Below, piece by piece: positions 56,849-64,000 of a DNA stretch of 64,000 nucleotides. A program made the position numbers and the translations under genes. Source of the DNA: Clostridia bacterium UC5.1-1E11 (GTDB taxonomy: Bacteria > Bacillota > Clostridia > Oscillospirales > Acutalibacteraceae). The stretch's first letter is position 1. The number at the start of each line of letters is the position of its first letter. The DNA is taken from NCBI GenBank assembly GCA_001305115.1, contig BCAA01000008.1, positions 1-64,000 of the forward strand, written 5' to 3'. Under the pieces are notes generated by a model. That model was not told the origin of the DNA and searched no databases. It saw only the letters and a program-made list of their open reading frames with translations.

Positions 56849-57012
56849 CCCCACAAAGTCGTCAGACTTTGTGGGGAGAGGAGCCGCAGCGGAGCGAGTG
56901 AGCTTTCGCCATCTGGCGGAAGCGAATGATACGCAGCTTGCGGCGACGAGGCACGCTCCCCGCAGCTTCGGGACAACTTGTCCCGAAGTGACCTCTGGAC
57001 AAAGTGTCCAGA
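56849..57012. repeat. Cluster of strong hairpins inside the element
   Basis: Three perfect inverted repeats: CCCCACAAAGTC (56849-56860) with GACTTTGTGGGG (56865-56876); CTTCGGGACAA (56966-56976) with TTGTCCCGAAG (56978-56988); TCTGGACA (56994-57001) with TGTCCAGA (57005-57012). A related GGGACA/TGTCC pair recurs at about 60388-60413. They may be a replication or transfer origin, or terminators for the divergent genes. Confidence 0.5.
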
Positions 57013-57196
57013 AGCTGGCTCCTTGCAGTGCTTCCCCAGCCGGGGTATTCCTTTTCGGACGGTCATTCTGTTTTCAAGGTGCCGTTCATCGATGAACTAC
57101 CCTAAGTCTACACCTAAATGACCGCCCGTCCCGTATATCCGAAAGGTAGGAAATTGGCCTAAAAAACAGGCTATTTCCACGCTTTCGGAATTGTGG

Positions 57197-57202
57197 TATA
57201 AT
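57197..57202 (+). promoter_or_regulatory. -10 box of the XRE-cargo operon
   Basis: TATAAT at 57197-57202, with a weak -35 (TTCCAC, 57175-57180) 16 bp upstream and about 30 bp ahead of the XRE gene. Confidence 0.45.
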
Positions 57203-57234
57203 AAAAATGATATTTGCAGACAAGGGGGGAGCGC

Positions 57235-58035
57235 ATGGAACTATCCATACAAGAACGATTGAAAGACCTGCGTGTGGAACGCGGTCTGACGCTGGAACAG
57301 CTTGCGGAGAAAACCCACCTCTCCAAGTCCGCTTTAGGGAGTTATGAGGGGGATAATCTCAAGGACATCAGCCATTACGCCCTTATTGAGTTGGCAAAGT
57401 TTTACGAAGTGACTGTTGATTATCTGCTGGGCCGTTCTCAAACAAGAAATCACCCAAACGCCGATCTTGCAGACCTGCATTTGAGTGATGATATGATTGA
57501 ACTATTGAAAAGCGGGCTGGTGGATAATTCTCTTTTGTGTGAACTGGCGACCCACCCGGATTTTCCCCGGCTCATGGCCGACCTTGAAATCTATGTGAAC
57601 GGCGTAGCGGGAAAGCAGGTGCAGAGCGCAAACGCCATTGTGGACGCTGTGAGTGCAACGATTATGAAACAGCACAATCCCGGCTTGACTGACCCGCAGT
57701 TAAGGCAGCTTATCGCCGCCCATATTGACGACGACAGCTTTTGCCGCTATGTGATACAGCAGGATATAAACAAGATAGCCCTCGACCTGCGGGAAGCCCA
57801 TAAGGACGATTTTTTCAGTGTCCCGGAGGACAACCCACTGGAAGATTTCTTGCAGACCGCAGAGGAAACCACCAGCCCGGACAGCGACCCGGAGCAGGCG
57901 GCGATGGCGTTTATTTGCAAGCGGCTCAAGCTGAACTATGGGAAGCTGTCAGAGGAAGAAAGAAAGTGGCTAAAAAGAATTGCACAGAAGTCGGACCTGC
58001 TGAAAAATCCAAAGCCACAACGGGGGCGAAAGTAA
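57235..58035 (+). CDS. XRE-family transcriptional regulator
   Basis: 266 residues from ATG 57235 behind GGGGGGAG. The N-terminal helix-turn-helix is RLKDLRVERGLTLEQLAEKT and KSALGSYEGDN, followed by a long C-terminal region with no named domain (DLHLSDDMIELLKSGLVDN) and a basic tail. Its base composition matches the recombinase side of the element and not the AT-rich genes downstream. It probably represses element or cargo genes. Confidence 0.82.
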   Translation: MELSIQERLKDLRVERGLTLEQLAEKTHLSKSALGSYEGDNLKDISHYALIELAKFYEVTVDYLLGRSQTRNHPNADLADLHLSDDMIELLKSGLVDNSLLCELATHPDFPRLMADLEIYVNGVAGKQVQSANAIVDAVSATIMKQHNPGLTDPQLRQLIAAHIDDDSFCRYVIQQDINKIALDLREAHKDDFFSVPEDNPLEDFLQTAEETTSPDSDPEQAAMAFICKRLKLNYGKLSEEERKWLKRIAQKSDLLKNPKPQRGRK

Positions 58036-58065
58036 GAGAGTTTATTCGAGATTTATGGAGAAATT

Positions 58066-58449
58066 ATGAAAAATTTATATCAAATTGCGTTACAGACTGT
58101 ATCCCCTATAAAATTAAAGAAAAATGGGGAAGCAGGGCATGTAGGTTGTGCATTGGAAACAGTTGGTGGAGTAGTATTTACAGGCATTTGTATTGATGTG
58201 CCTTGTTCTATCGGTATATGTGCGGAACAAGCGGCTATTGCCGAAATGCTTAAAAATAGGGAAACAAAAATTAAGAGGATTGTAGCTGTATACGAAGATG
58301 GAAGCATTTTGCCTCCCTGTGGAAGATGCAGAGAATTGATGTCACAATTAGACCTTTATAATGAAAACACAATGGTTGTCGTCGATTTTGAAAAGGAAGT
58401 AAGGCTAAAAGAACTATTGCCGGAAAGATGGGACAAAAAATGGGATTGA
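58066..58449 (+). CDS. Cytidine/blasticidin-S-deaminase-like protein
   Basis: 127 residues from ATG 58066 behind TGGAGAAAT. The zinc motif is CAEQAAIAEM (about residue 52) and PPCGRCRELM (about 84), which fits the cytidine-deaminase superfamily; the short length and CAEQ box recall blasticidin S deaminase. The substrate is unknown. AT-rich, low-GC gene, first of the cargo cassette. Its stop overlaps the next start. Confidence 0.75.
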   Translation: MKNLYQIALQTVSPIKLKKNGEAGHVGCALETVGGVVFTGICIDVPCSIGICAEQAAIAEMLKNRETKIKRIVAVYEDGSILPPCGRCRELMSQLDLYNENTMVVVDFEKEVRLKELLPERWDKKWD

Positions 58450-59129
58450 AAAATCTGACCAAAAATATTTACTTTTTGCCGCATGAGCCTGAAGTTGACA
58501 GGCCAATGCTGGCCTATGTAAAAGGGGATAAATTTTCCTTAGCCGTTGACGCAGGATATTCAAAAAAACATGTGCAAGATTTTTATAGAGCATTAAGAAG
58601 TTGCGATTTGAAAGAACCCGATTTTACGGTCATTACGCATTGGCATTATGACCATACATTTGGCTTACATGATATAAGTGGAGTTAGCATCGCACACCAG
58701 AAAACGAACTTGTTTTTAAGAGAACAGCAGGATCGAGCAAATGATAAAAAATATATTGACATCCTAAAAAAAGATGATACTCATTTTGCTAAAGAATATG
58801 CTGGGGAAAATGAATTGAATATCGTAATAGCTGATATTGAATATGTAGAAAAAATGACATTAAACTTAGGGAATATAACCGCTCATATTTTCCATACTGT
58901 TTCACCACACTCCGAAGATACAACTTGTATTTATATCCCGGAGGAGAAAGTTTTATTTTTAGGTGACTCTACAAGTGAAGATTTTTTTAATGGCGGCTAT
59001 ATGGACAAGAGAAAATTACAGCATTTGATCGAGAGAATATATTCCATAGATTGCGATTATTGCGTGTTAAGTCATTGTGAGCCATTAAAGAAGAATGAGT
59101 TACTTGCATATTTAAACACGTTAAAATAA
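58440..59129 (+). CDS. Metallo-beta-lactamase-fold hydrolase
   Basis: 229 residues. The metal motif HWHYDHTFG (about residues 64-71) is followed by HTVSPHSEDT and LFLGDSTSEDF and a late SHCEPL, giving the His/Asp ligand set of the superfamily. It is not one of the classical carbapenemases, so action on beta-lactams is unproven. ATG 58440 is preferred to ATG 58428 because the GGAAAG box abuts the latter. Part of the AT-rich cargo with the deaminase and ANT(6). Confidence 0.72.
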   Translation: MGLKNLTKNIYFLPHEPEVDRPMLAYVKGDKFSLAVDAGYSKKHVQDFYRALRSCDLKEPDFTVITHWHYDHTFGLHDISGVSIAHQKTNLFLREQQDRANDKKYIDILKKDDTHFAKEYAGENELNIVIADIEYVEKMTLNLGNITAHIFHTVSPHSEDTTCIYIPEEKVLFLGDSTSEDFFNGGYMDKRKLQHLIERIYSIDCDYCVLSHCEPLKKNELLAYLNTLK

Positions 59130-59305
59130 TCAAAATTTCTTATTTATCGAGAATGGCAAAGCCAGCCGAGCCAGTCAACGGTCAAGATGAACGGCGCATA
59201 AATGCGCCGCCGCTGACAGCCCCGCCCGTCTTTGCTAAAGGGTAATCAAGGCGGGAAAGCCCTAAAATGGTTTCACACCTATTTCAATAATTGGAGGAGA
59301 TAAAA
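59130..59305. other. GC-rich spacer before the ANT(6) gene
   Basis: Between the AT-rich cargo genes lies a stretch with a GGCGCAT (59193-59199) / ATGCGCC (59202-59208) hairpin. Its base composition differs from the genes on either side, so it may be a junction left by earlier cassette assembly. Confidence 0.45.
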
Positions 59306-60172
59306 ATGAGATCAGAAAAGGAAGTTTATGATATTGTTTTGAATTTTGCAAAAACAGACAAACGCATTCGCATGGTTACTTTGGAAGGATCTAGAACAAA
59401 TACAAATATTCCGCCTGATGATTTTCAGGATTTTGATATTACTTTTTTTGTTACGGATATGGACAGCTTCACAAGTGATGATAAATGGCTAGATATATTT
59501 GGTGAAAGGTTGATTCTGCAAAAGCCGGAAGATATGGAATTATTTCCAGCTGTAGAAAAGGGATTTTCATATTTAATGCTGTTTACTGATGATGTTAAGA
59601 TAGATTTAACTTTGCTGCCGCTGGAACTGATAGACGAGTATTTTACATGGGATAAACTGGTAAAGTTACTGTTGGATAAAGACAACCGTATCGTAAAGCC
59701 GCCAATACCAACGGATATAGACTACCACTTGCAGAAGCCTACTCAAAGAATGTTTGACGATTGCTGTAATGAATTTTGGAATACTACAACATATGTAGTA
59801 AAGGGCTTATGCCGCAAAGAAATTCTTTTTGCTATTGACCATATGAATGATATAGTACGAAAAGAATTGCTTCGCATGATTTCCTGGCTGATTGGTATCA
59901 AACAGGGATTTCATTTCAGTTTGGGAAAAAACTATAAATTTATGAAGCAATATGCCCCAGAGGAATTGTGGGAACGACTTATATCCACTTATAATATGGA
60001 TTCCTATCCCCATATGTGGGAATCCTTTGAACAATGTATGGCATTGTTCCGGGAGGTTTCGTCAGAAGTGGCATGCCAGTTGGATTACCAGTATCCACTA
60101 TATGATGAAAAAATCAGTAATTATGTGATTCGGCAAAAGAAAAAATATGGCATTGAAGATGATAACAAATAA
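59306..60172 (+). CDS. Aminoglycoside 6-nucleotidyltransferase, ANT(6)-I family
   Basis: 288 residues from ATG 59306 behind GGAGGAG. The nucleotidyltransferase motif LEGSRTNTNIPPDDFQDFDI (about residues 25-44) carries the metal-binding Asp pair, followed by FSYLMLFTDDVKIDLTLLPL and GLCRKEILFAIDHMN, in close agreement with ANT(6)-Ib-type enzymes that inactivate streptomycin. Complete. The last gene of the cargo cassette, before the hairpin-rich right end. Confidence 0.93.
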   Translation: MRSEKEVYDIVLNFAKTDKRIRMVTLEGSRTNTNIPPDDFQDFDITFFVTDMDSFTSDDKWLDIFGERLILQKPEDMELFPAVEKGFSYLMLFTDDVKIDLTLLPLELIDEYFTWDKLVKLLLDKDNRIVKPPIPTDIDYHLQKPTQRMFDDCCNEFWNTTTYVVKGLCRKEILFAIDHMNDIVRKELLRMISWLIGIKQGFHFSLGKNYKFMKQYAPEELWERLISTYNMDSYPHMWESFEQCMALFREVSSEVACQLDYQYPLYDEKISNYVIRQKKKYGIEDDNK

Positions 60173-60765
60173 AATTTTTTCAATCGAAAAAATTTATTTT
60201 GATTATTCAATTTTGAAAAACTGAATACCTCAAAATCAGAAAGAGCGCGGACAAGCACTTTGAGGGATTGACCGCCTTGTCCACCCATTCAGTGGGACGG
60301 CGGGCGGCGGTCAAGGCCGGGTGTAAACCCGTTCATTTCAGCCTTGACGGTTACCCGCTGTCCTGTTACTTTTCCGGGAGTGTAGCCACAACTTCGGGAC
60401 ACTTTGTCCACAAGTCGGAGCGTAGAACGCGGGACGGGGGCTTTCATATACGCCCTGTCTGCTGTTGAAACCAGACCTGCGCTTACGGCTCCACGCCACG
60501 CAAGCACAGCCCTGTTTTCCTGCCGCTTCAAATGCCCTTGCCCTCCCCGGCGGCAACGGCATTTTCACGGCAACGCCGACAGAGCGTATAACACACTACA
60601 CTTTGCTTCGCAAAGTCGTGTGCCAAATGGGGGCGTTGCCCCCTTTGGAAACCCCCACAAGGAAAGGCGGTACGCTACCCCTCCACGGGGCGCATACCGC
60701 CTTTTCTTGTTATCCAGCCCTCCGGCTGTATCGGTTGAGCAAAAGTCAGCGTGGGAATGGTGTGG
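60173..60765. other. Hairpin-rich right end of the element
   Basis: About 590 bp without a credible gene. An AT-rich start (60173-60240) gives way to GC-rich sequence with a long hairpin near 60592-60623 (CACTTTG/CAAAG core) and CCAAAtGGGGGC/GCCCCCTTTGG (60623-60648). A terminator follows at 60664-60706 (GGCGGTA/TACCGCC, then TTTT). Such structure near a transposon end suits replication or transfer functions, but no match is claimed. Confidence 0.5.
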
Positions 60766-60781
60766 TATCTTTATCTAAGTG
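60766..60781 (-). repeat. Right terminal inverted repeat of the element
   Basis: Plus strand TATCTTTATCTAAGTG, whose reverse complement CACTTAGATAAAGATA matches the left end at 14 of 16 positions. The GNAT reading resumes at 60779. Confidence 0.75.
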
Positions 60782-61004
60782 AAACCCCTGTATGTGGAAC
60801 CATTCGCACGCAACCAGGGAGTTGCACGAAACCTGCTGGAATTTGTGAGGAAGGATGCCTTTGCATGTGGTTTCCATCAGATCTACTTGGTGACCGATCA
60901 CGATCAGTTTTATGAAAAATGCGGCTGGTCTTTTTGGGGGGATGGTTCCCTGTGAGGATGGGAGCCCCATCCGTATGTATGTTGTGGAAACCATTGGGGA
61001 ATAG
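60782..61004 (+). pseudogene. GNAT acetyltransferase, 3' half
   Basis: Continues the gene broken at 52704: LYVEPFARNQGVARNLLEFV is the acetyl-CoA-binding loop of GNAT, then HQIYLVTDHDQFYEKCGW, the conserved C-terminal motif. The T5/G6 tract near 60928-60940 has lost two bases; restoring them joins FLGGMVPCEDG to a stop at 61004. Together the halves would encode about 164 residues. Confidence 0.82.
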
Positions 61005-61191
61005 GACGGTTGCTCAATATTGCGATTTTGGTAAACGATAATGAGGGAAAAAAGCCCTTTTTAGGAGATAAATTGAGTGGGGATGTCCGTGAGAGAACCG
61101 ATCAGTGAATGGCCTTCGGTTTATCATCTTTATAAAAGAATGGCTTGTGAGATTAGAGGGAACAGCCATTTTTTAAAACAGGGTAGATAAT

Positions 61192-61244
61192 AAAGAACAC
61201 CCGAACCCCGGCTGGTTAGGCCGCATGGCGGGTGTTCTTTTTAT
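61192..61244 (+). terminator. Terminator downstream of the split GNAT gene
   Basis: AAAGAACACCCG (61192-61203) pairs perfectly with CGGGTGTTCTTT (61229-61240), then TTTAT. The gap 61005-61191 shows no gene. Confidence 0.85.
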
Positions 61245-61263
61245 ATTCCATTTTATTTTATAT

Positions 61264-61339
61264 GGGAGTGGATTGAAATTGTCCAGCATAGGCAGGATTG
61301 GTTAGGCCAGCCTCCGTTACCCTCCATGCGGAGGGTGTG
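61264..61339 (+). CRISPR. Second CRISPR relic, one spacer
   Basis: The 3' half of a type I-C-like repeat (GGGAGTGGATTGAAAT, 61264-61279) is followed after exactly 36 nt by the 5' part of another (GTTACCCTCCATGCGGAGGG, 61316-61335, then TGTG). The spacer length and the repeat parts match the array at 36.7-36.95 kb, 24 kb away and in the same orientation. No further unit continues on either side. Confidence 0.65.
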
Positions 61340-61407
61340 TTTTCAAGAACGCTCTTGAATTGGAAGGGCACATAGAGTTTGAAAAGCACATCCGAATCGC
61401 AAAGGAT

Positions 61408-62385
61408 TCATTCCATTGGATAACGAAGCCCCCAGTCCTTACGCAGACGATCCATCAATCCCATCATGTGCAATGTTTCTGCATGGGGCATCTCTGGACA
61501 TTCGAGCTTTCCGGCCGCGATTGCCCGTGCGCAGGAGCGCACTTCGTATTCGTAACCGCTGATCTCTACAGGGCACGGGTAGATGTGCGGACTGTCTTCT
61601 CCATCAACAAAAAGCTGAATCTCCTCTGCGTGCCAAAAACTTGGCAGGACCAAATGGCCTTTTGTCCCATAGATTACGGCTTCATTGCGTAAATTGCCGA
61701 GCATGGAGGTTGTGAGTGTAGCGAGCTTTCCATCCGCATATTCCAGAATGATGCTGTCCTGCGCATCAACGCCACGGTCCGATTGGATGCACCGGGAGGT
61801 CACCGCTGCAATGGAATCTCCAAAGGCAATGGAGGCGAGCGTCAGGGGATAGATTCCCATATCAAGCAAAGCGCCACCGGCCAGAGCCGGATTCACCAGT
61901 CGGTCATGCCAGGACAGTTCAAATCCAAAACAGGCCTCCATAGAGCAGACTCTACCGATTTTTTCTGAAGCCAAAAGGTCTTGTAGCGTTTGGACAAATG
62001 GCATGTAGCGTGTCCAGACTGCCTCTGTGATCAAGAGCCCTTTTTGCTCTGCCAATGTGAATACTTCTTCTGCTTGCCTGCGGTTGACAGTAAACGCCTT
62101 TTCGCAAAGGACATGTTTTCCATAATTTAGACAGAGCATTGCATGTTCGTAATGATGGGAATGCGGCGTGGCGATATATACGAGGTCTGTGCCGCCGTCT
62201 GCCAGCATGTCTTCATAGGAACCATAAGCTTTTGTAAAGCCATAGGTCTTTGCAAAGGCTTGCGCCCGATTTAAGTCGCGAGCCGCTACAGCATAGGAAG
62301 TCACATCATCCATTTTTGCAAGGGTTTCTGCCATTGTCGCCGCGATTCTTCCCGCGCCGAGGATGGAAACCTTGAGCTTGTCCAT
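61408..62385 (-). CDS. Gfo/Idh/MocA-family oxidoreductase
   Basis: 325 residues. The Rossmann motif KVSILGAGRIAATM is at the N-terminus, the EKAF motif (LCEKAFTVN, about residue 93) holds the catalytic Lys typical of the family, and ALLDMGIYPL (about 176) marks the C-terminal domain. Members oxidise sugars or inositols with NAD(P); the substrate is unknown. It lies between the CRISPR relic and a flotillin gene, both without obvious functional link. Confidence 0.88.
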   Translation of the reverse strand: MDKLKVSILGAGRIAATMAETLAKMDDVTSYAVAARDLNRAQAFAKTYGFTKAYGSYEDMLADGGTDLVYIATPHSHHYEHAMLCLNYGKHVLCEKAFTVNRRQAEEVFTLAEQKGLLITEAVWTRYMPFVQTLQDLLASEKIGRVCSMEACFGFELSWHDRLVNPALAGGALLDMGIYPLTLASIAFGDSIAAVTSRCIQSDRGVDAQDSIILEYADGKLATLTTSMLGNLRNEAVIYGTKGHLVLPSFWHAEEIQLFVDGEDSPHIYPCPVEISGYEYEVRSCARAIAAGKLECPEMPHAETLHMMGLMDRLRKDWGLRYPME

Positions 62386-62514
62386 AAGAATACCTCCCAG
62401 TCTATTTAACGATCTAAGACTACCTTTATTATAAAAAAAGTCATTGGGTAACGCAATAGAAACGGGCAGAAAAAGGAATCACAGCAGAATCCTTCTTACA
62501 TCATTCGTTATAAG

Positions 62515-62558
62515 AAAGACGCTTTCTTCTGCTTTTAAGCATTTAGAAAGCGTCTTTT
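62515..62558. terminator. Bidirectional terminator between the oxidoreductase and flotillin genes
   Basis: AAAGACGCTTTCT (62515-62527) pairs perfectly with AGAAAGCGTCTTT (62545-62557) across 17 nt. On the minus strand it closes the flotillin transcript. Confidence 0.75.
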
Positions 62559-62614
62559 GAATGGGAGGATTTGTGCATACTTCTATTACAGATTCGGTTG
62601 AAAAAGCTCCTTTT

Positions 62615-64000
62615 TTATCGGAGCGGTTCCCCGTTTTGTTCAGGCGATTTGCCTTCAGGGAGTCCGGAAACGTCCATATGGATTTTTTGGTTGTCTTTCC
62701 TTCGAAGGTATTCGCGCGCATAACCTCCGTCATGTCGAACCCCACGGTGTCCTTCAAGGCCTCATTTACCGCCTTGAGAGCGCCGACGGTGTATCGAGCT
62801 ACGTCGGCTGCGCCGCTTGCATCACCTTCTCTACCGGAACCGTCGATGATGGTAATATTCCCAATCTTCGCCATGGGTTCCGCAATGGCGCGGGCGATTT
62901 CTGGAAGTTTATCAATGACCATCTGTAGTTTACCGGCATCATTCATCTTAGCAAGAGCTTCTGCCTTCTTTTCCAGAGCTTCCGCCTCCGCAAGCCCCAG
63001 CTGCCGGACTGCCTCTGCCTGGGCCAGGCCCTGCTTTTCCGTCACGGCAGCCTGTGCAGCGCCCTCTTGACGAATCCGTTCCGCTTGCGCCTCTGCGTCC
63101 AGTTTTTTAGCTGCTGCTTGTGCAGCAGCATCCAATTTACGGGCTTCGGCCTCTGCCTCCGCCTTTTTAATCATAGCGATCTTCTGCGCTTCTGCAGCGA
63201 GTTCAGCCTTTTGCTTTTCAGCTTCAGACGGTTTGATGACGGTTTCCATCAGTTCGGCTTCTTTACGTTCGGCCTTCCGTTTTGCCAATTCGATGTTTTT
63301 CTGTTCCGCAGCAATTTGAATCTGGATCTCTGCTTCGCGGACTTCTCGTGCACGCTGTTCCTTAAGGACGTTTGCATCCATTTCCGTGTTAGTGATGTCT
63401 TTCAGGGTGACATTTTGTTGGATGTTGTAAGCGGCATCCGAAATGGCGCGTGTAGTTTGGCGTTCCTTCTCGAAGTTGAGCTTTTTAATATCAGCTTCCT
63501 TTTGCGCTTCTGCCATGCGCGCTTCCGCTTCCAAACGCGCCTGCTCTCCTGCACGGCGTGCTTCAGAGGTTTTAATCATGCTCTCTTTGATTGCTTCTGC
63601 CTGTGCAATTTCCGCATCACGCTTGACCGCAGCAATCTGCGGTTTGCTCAACGCTTCAAAATAGCCATTCTGGTCGCCAATCCCTTTGATTGTAAAGGAT
63701 TTCAATTCCAGGCCCAATTCGGAGAGCTGATCCTCCGCCACCTCTTTGACACGCTCGGAAAACGTCTTGCGGTCTTTGTAGAGCTGTTCCGCAGTCATGT
63801 CGGCGATAATCTCGCGGAGACGGCCTTCACAGACATCCCGCGCAGTTTCCATAATATGCTGCTTGGTTTCCTCTTCACGGCCGCAGTTAAACTGCTCCAC
63901 CGCGGAGCGAATCATGCTCTCCTCGTTTTTGATCTTGACAACGACTGTGCCGTTCGCCTCAATTGGAACAGCATCCGAGGTCAAAGTTCCCTGCATATTT
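62615..64000 (-). CDS. Flotillin-like SPFH/band-7 protein, N-terminus cut by window end (one apparent frameshift)
   Basis: Membrane-microdomain scaffold of the flotillin type. The visible part has the end of the SPFH domain, then a very long Ala/Glu/Lys/Gln-rich coiled coil (EAEARKLDAAAQAAAKKLDA and similar), and the flotillin end VGALKAVNEALKDTVGFDM. Adding one A to the short A run at 62696-62698 (minus strand GGAAAGAC) gives FEGKDNQKIHMDVSGLPEGK and a stop at 62615; the uncorrected frame runs on to 62479. The protein's N-terminus and membrane anchor lie outside the window. Confidence 0.85.

Larger units (their letters stand above)
52705..60781. mobile_element. Tn4451-like integrative mobilizable element of about 8.1 kb carrying ANT(6)
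   Basis: The ends are 16-bp imperfect inverted repeats and the element splits a GNAT gene. It carries, on the minus strand from the left end, a large serine recombinase (TnpX-type), TnpW, a MobV relaxase (TnpZ-type), a RepA-N protein and a Cys-rich VLP protein. On the plus strand it carries an XRE regulator, a deaminase, a metallo-beta-lactamase-fold protein and an aminoglycoside 6-nucleotidyltransferase. tnpX, tnpZ and tnpW are the signature genes of Tn4451/Tn4453 relatives; catP, the Tn4451 cargo, is absent. It should excise as a circle and be mobilized by a helper. Confidence 0.88.

Noticed and set aside
56217..57095. Plus-strand frame of about 290 codons over the Cys-rich VLP gene and hairpins
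   Set aside because: Antisense to a recognisable gene and continues through perfect hairpins; no motif.
60404..60778. Plus-strand frame at the right end of the element
   Set aside because: Reads through strong hairpins and a terminator, with low-complexity Arg/Pro content and no ribosome site.
1..64000. Genome decay (many true pseudogenes)
   Set aside because: Lesions are confined to homopolymers, are nearly all losses, and the sequences on both sides keep full family motifs.

Overview
The window looks like a chromosomal segment of a Gram-positive anaerobe of the class Clostridia, probably an Oscillospirales/Ruminococcaceae-type gut organism. The grounds are a one-piece type II fatty-acid operon with FabK as its only enoyl reductase, a zinc-finger ClpE-type chaperone, an EcfA-EcfA-EcfT-TruA block, an S-layer-homology protein, TTG/GTG starts behind GGAGG ribosome sites, and a Tn4451-type mobilizable element. 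The genus is an inference. A striking technical feature is that about 19 genes carry apparent frameshifts. Where I could repair them, almost all are cured by restoring one or two bases to a homopolymer run (mostly A or T of 5-7), and they hit housekeeping genes (fabH, accB, ruvA, glmM). I read them as sequencing or consensus errors and annotate each such gene as one locus.

Layout. 1-10.5 kb: fatty-acid synthesis operon fabH-fabK-fabD-fabG-fabF-accB-fabZ-accC-accD-accA ending in a DegV/FakB-type fatty-acid-binding gene; no acpP is present. 11-18.3 kb: a two-component system (minus strand) divergent from a small membrane ORF, an SLH protein, a double-module MacA-like adaptor and MacB-like ABC ATPase and permease. 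18.3-22 kb: a P-loop kinase, an ECF sigma/anti-sigma pair and an RlmI-type rRNA methyltransferase, all minus. 22-26.9 kb: a structured leader or small RNA, a DEAD-box helicase, then an esterase, an HXXXD-type acyltransferase and a zinc-ribbon membrane protein. 27-36 kb: amidohydrolase, mutY, an exported protein, a split ThrE-type exporter, a two-domain polyphosphate:AMP phosphotransferase and ruvCAB.

36-49.6 kb: a decayed type I-C-like CRISPR array without cas genes, a Nif3-like protein, glmM, a methyltransferase, a CatA-like acetyltransferase, the ECF transporter energizing module with truA, a DUF5711 protein, CvpA, PgsA and ClpE. 49.7-52.4 kb: tRNA-Gly, -Arg, -His, -Gln, two flavodoxin-fold proteins, a nitroreductase and tRNA-Lys.

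52.7-60.8 kb: a mobilizable element of about 8.1 kb bounded by 16-bp imperfect inverted repeats (14/16) and inserted in a GNAT acetyltransferase gene, whose halves lie on either side in register. It encodes a TnpX-type large serine recombinase, TnpW, a MobV relaxase (TnpZ-like), a RepA-N initiator, a Cys-rich VLP protein, an XRE regulator and an AT-rich cargo of cytidine/blasticidin-type deaminase, metallo-beta-lactamase-fold hydrolase and an ANT(6) aminoglycoside nucleotidyltransferase. 61-64 kb: a second CRISPR relic, a Gfo/Idh/MocA oxidoreductase and a flotillin cut by the window end.
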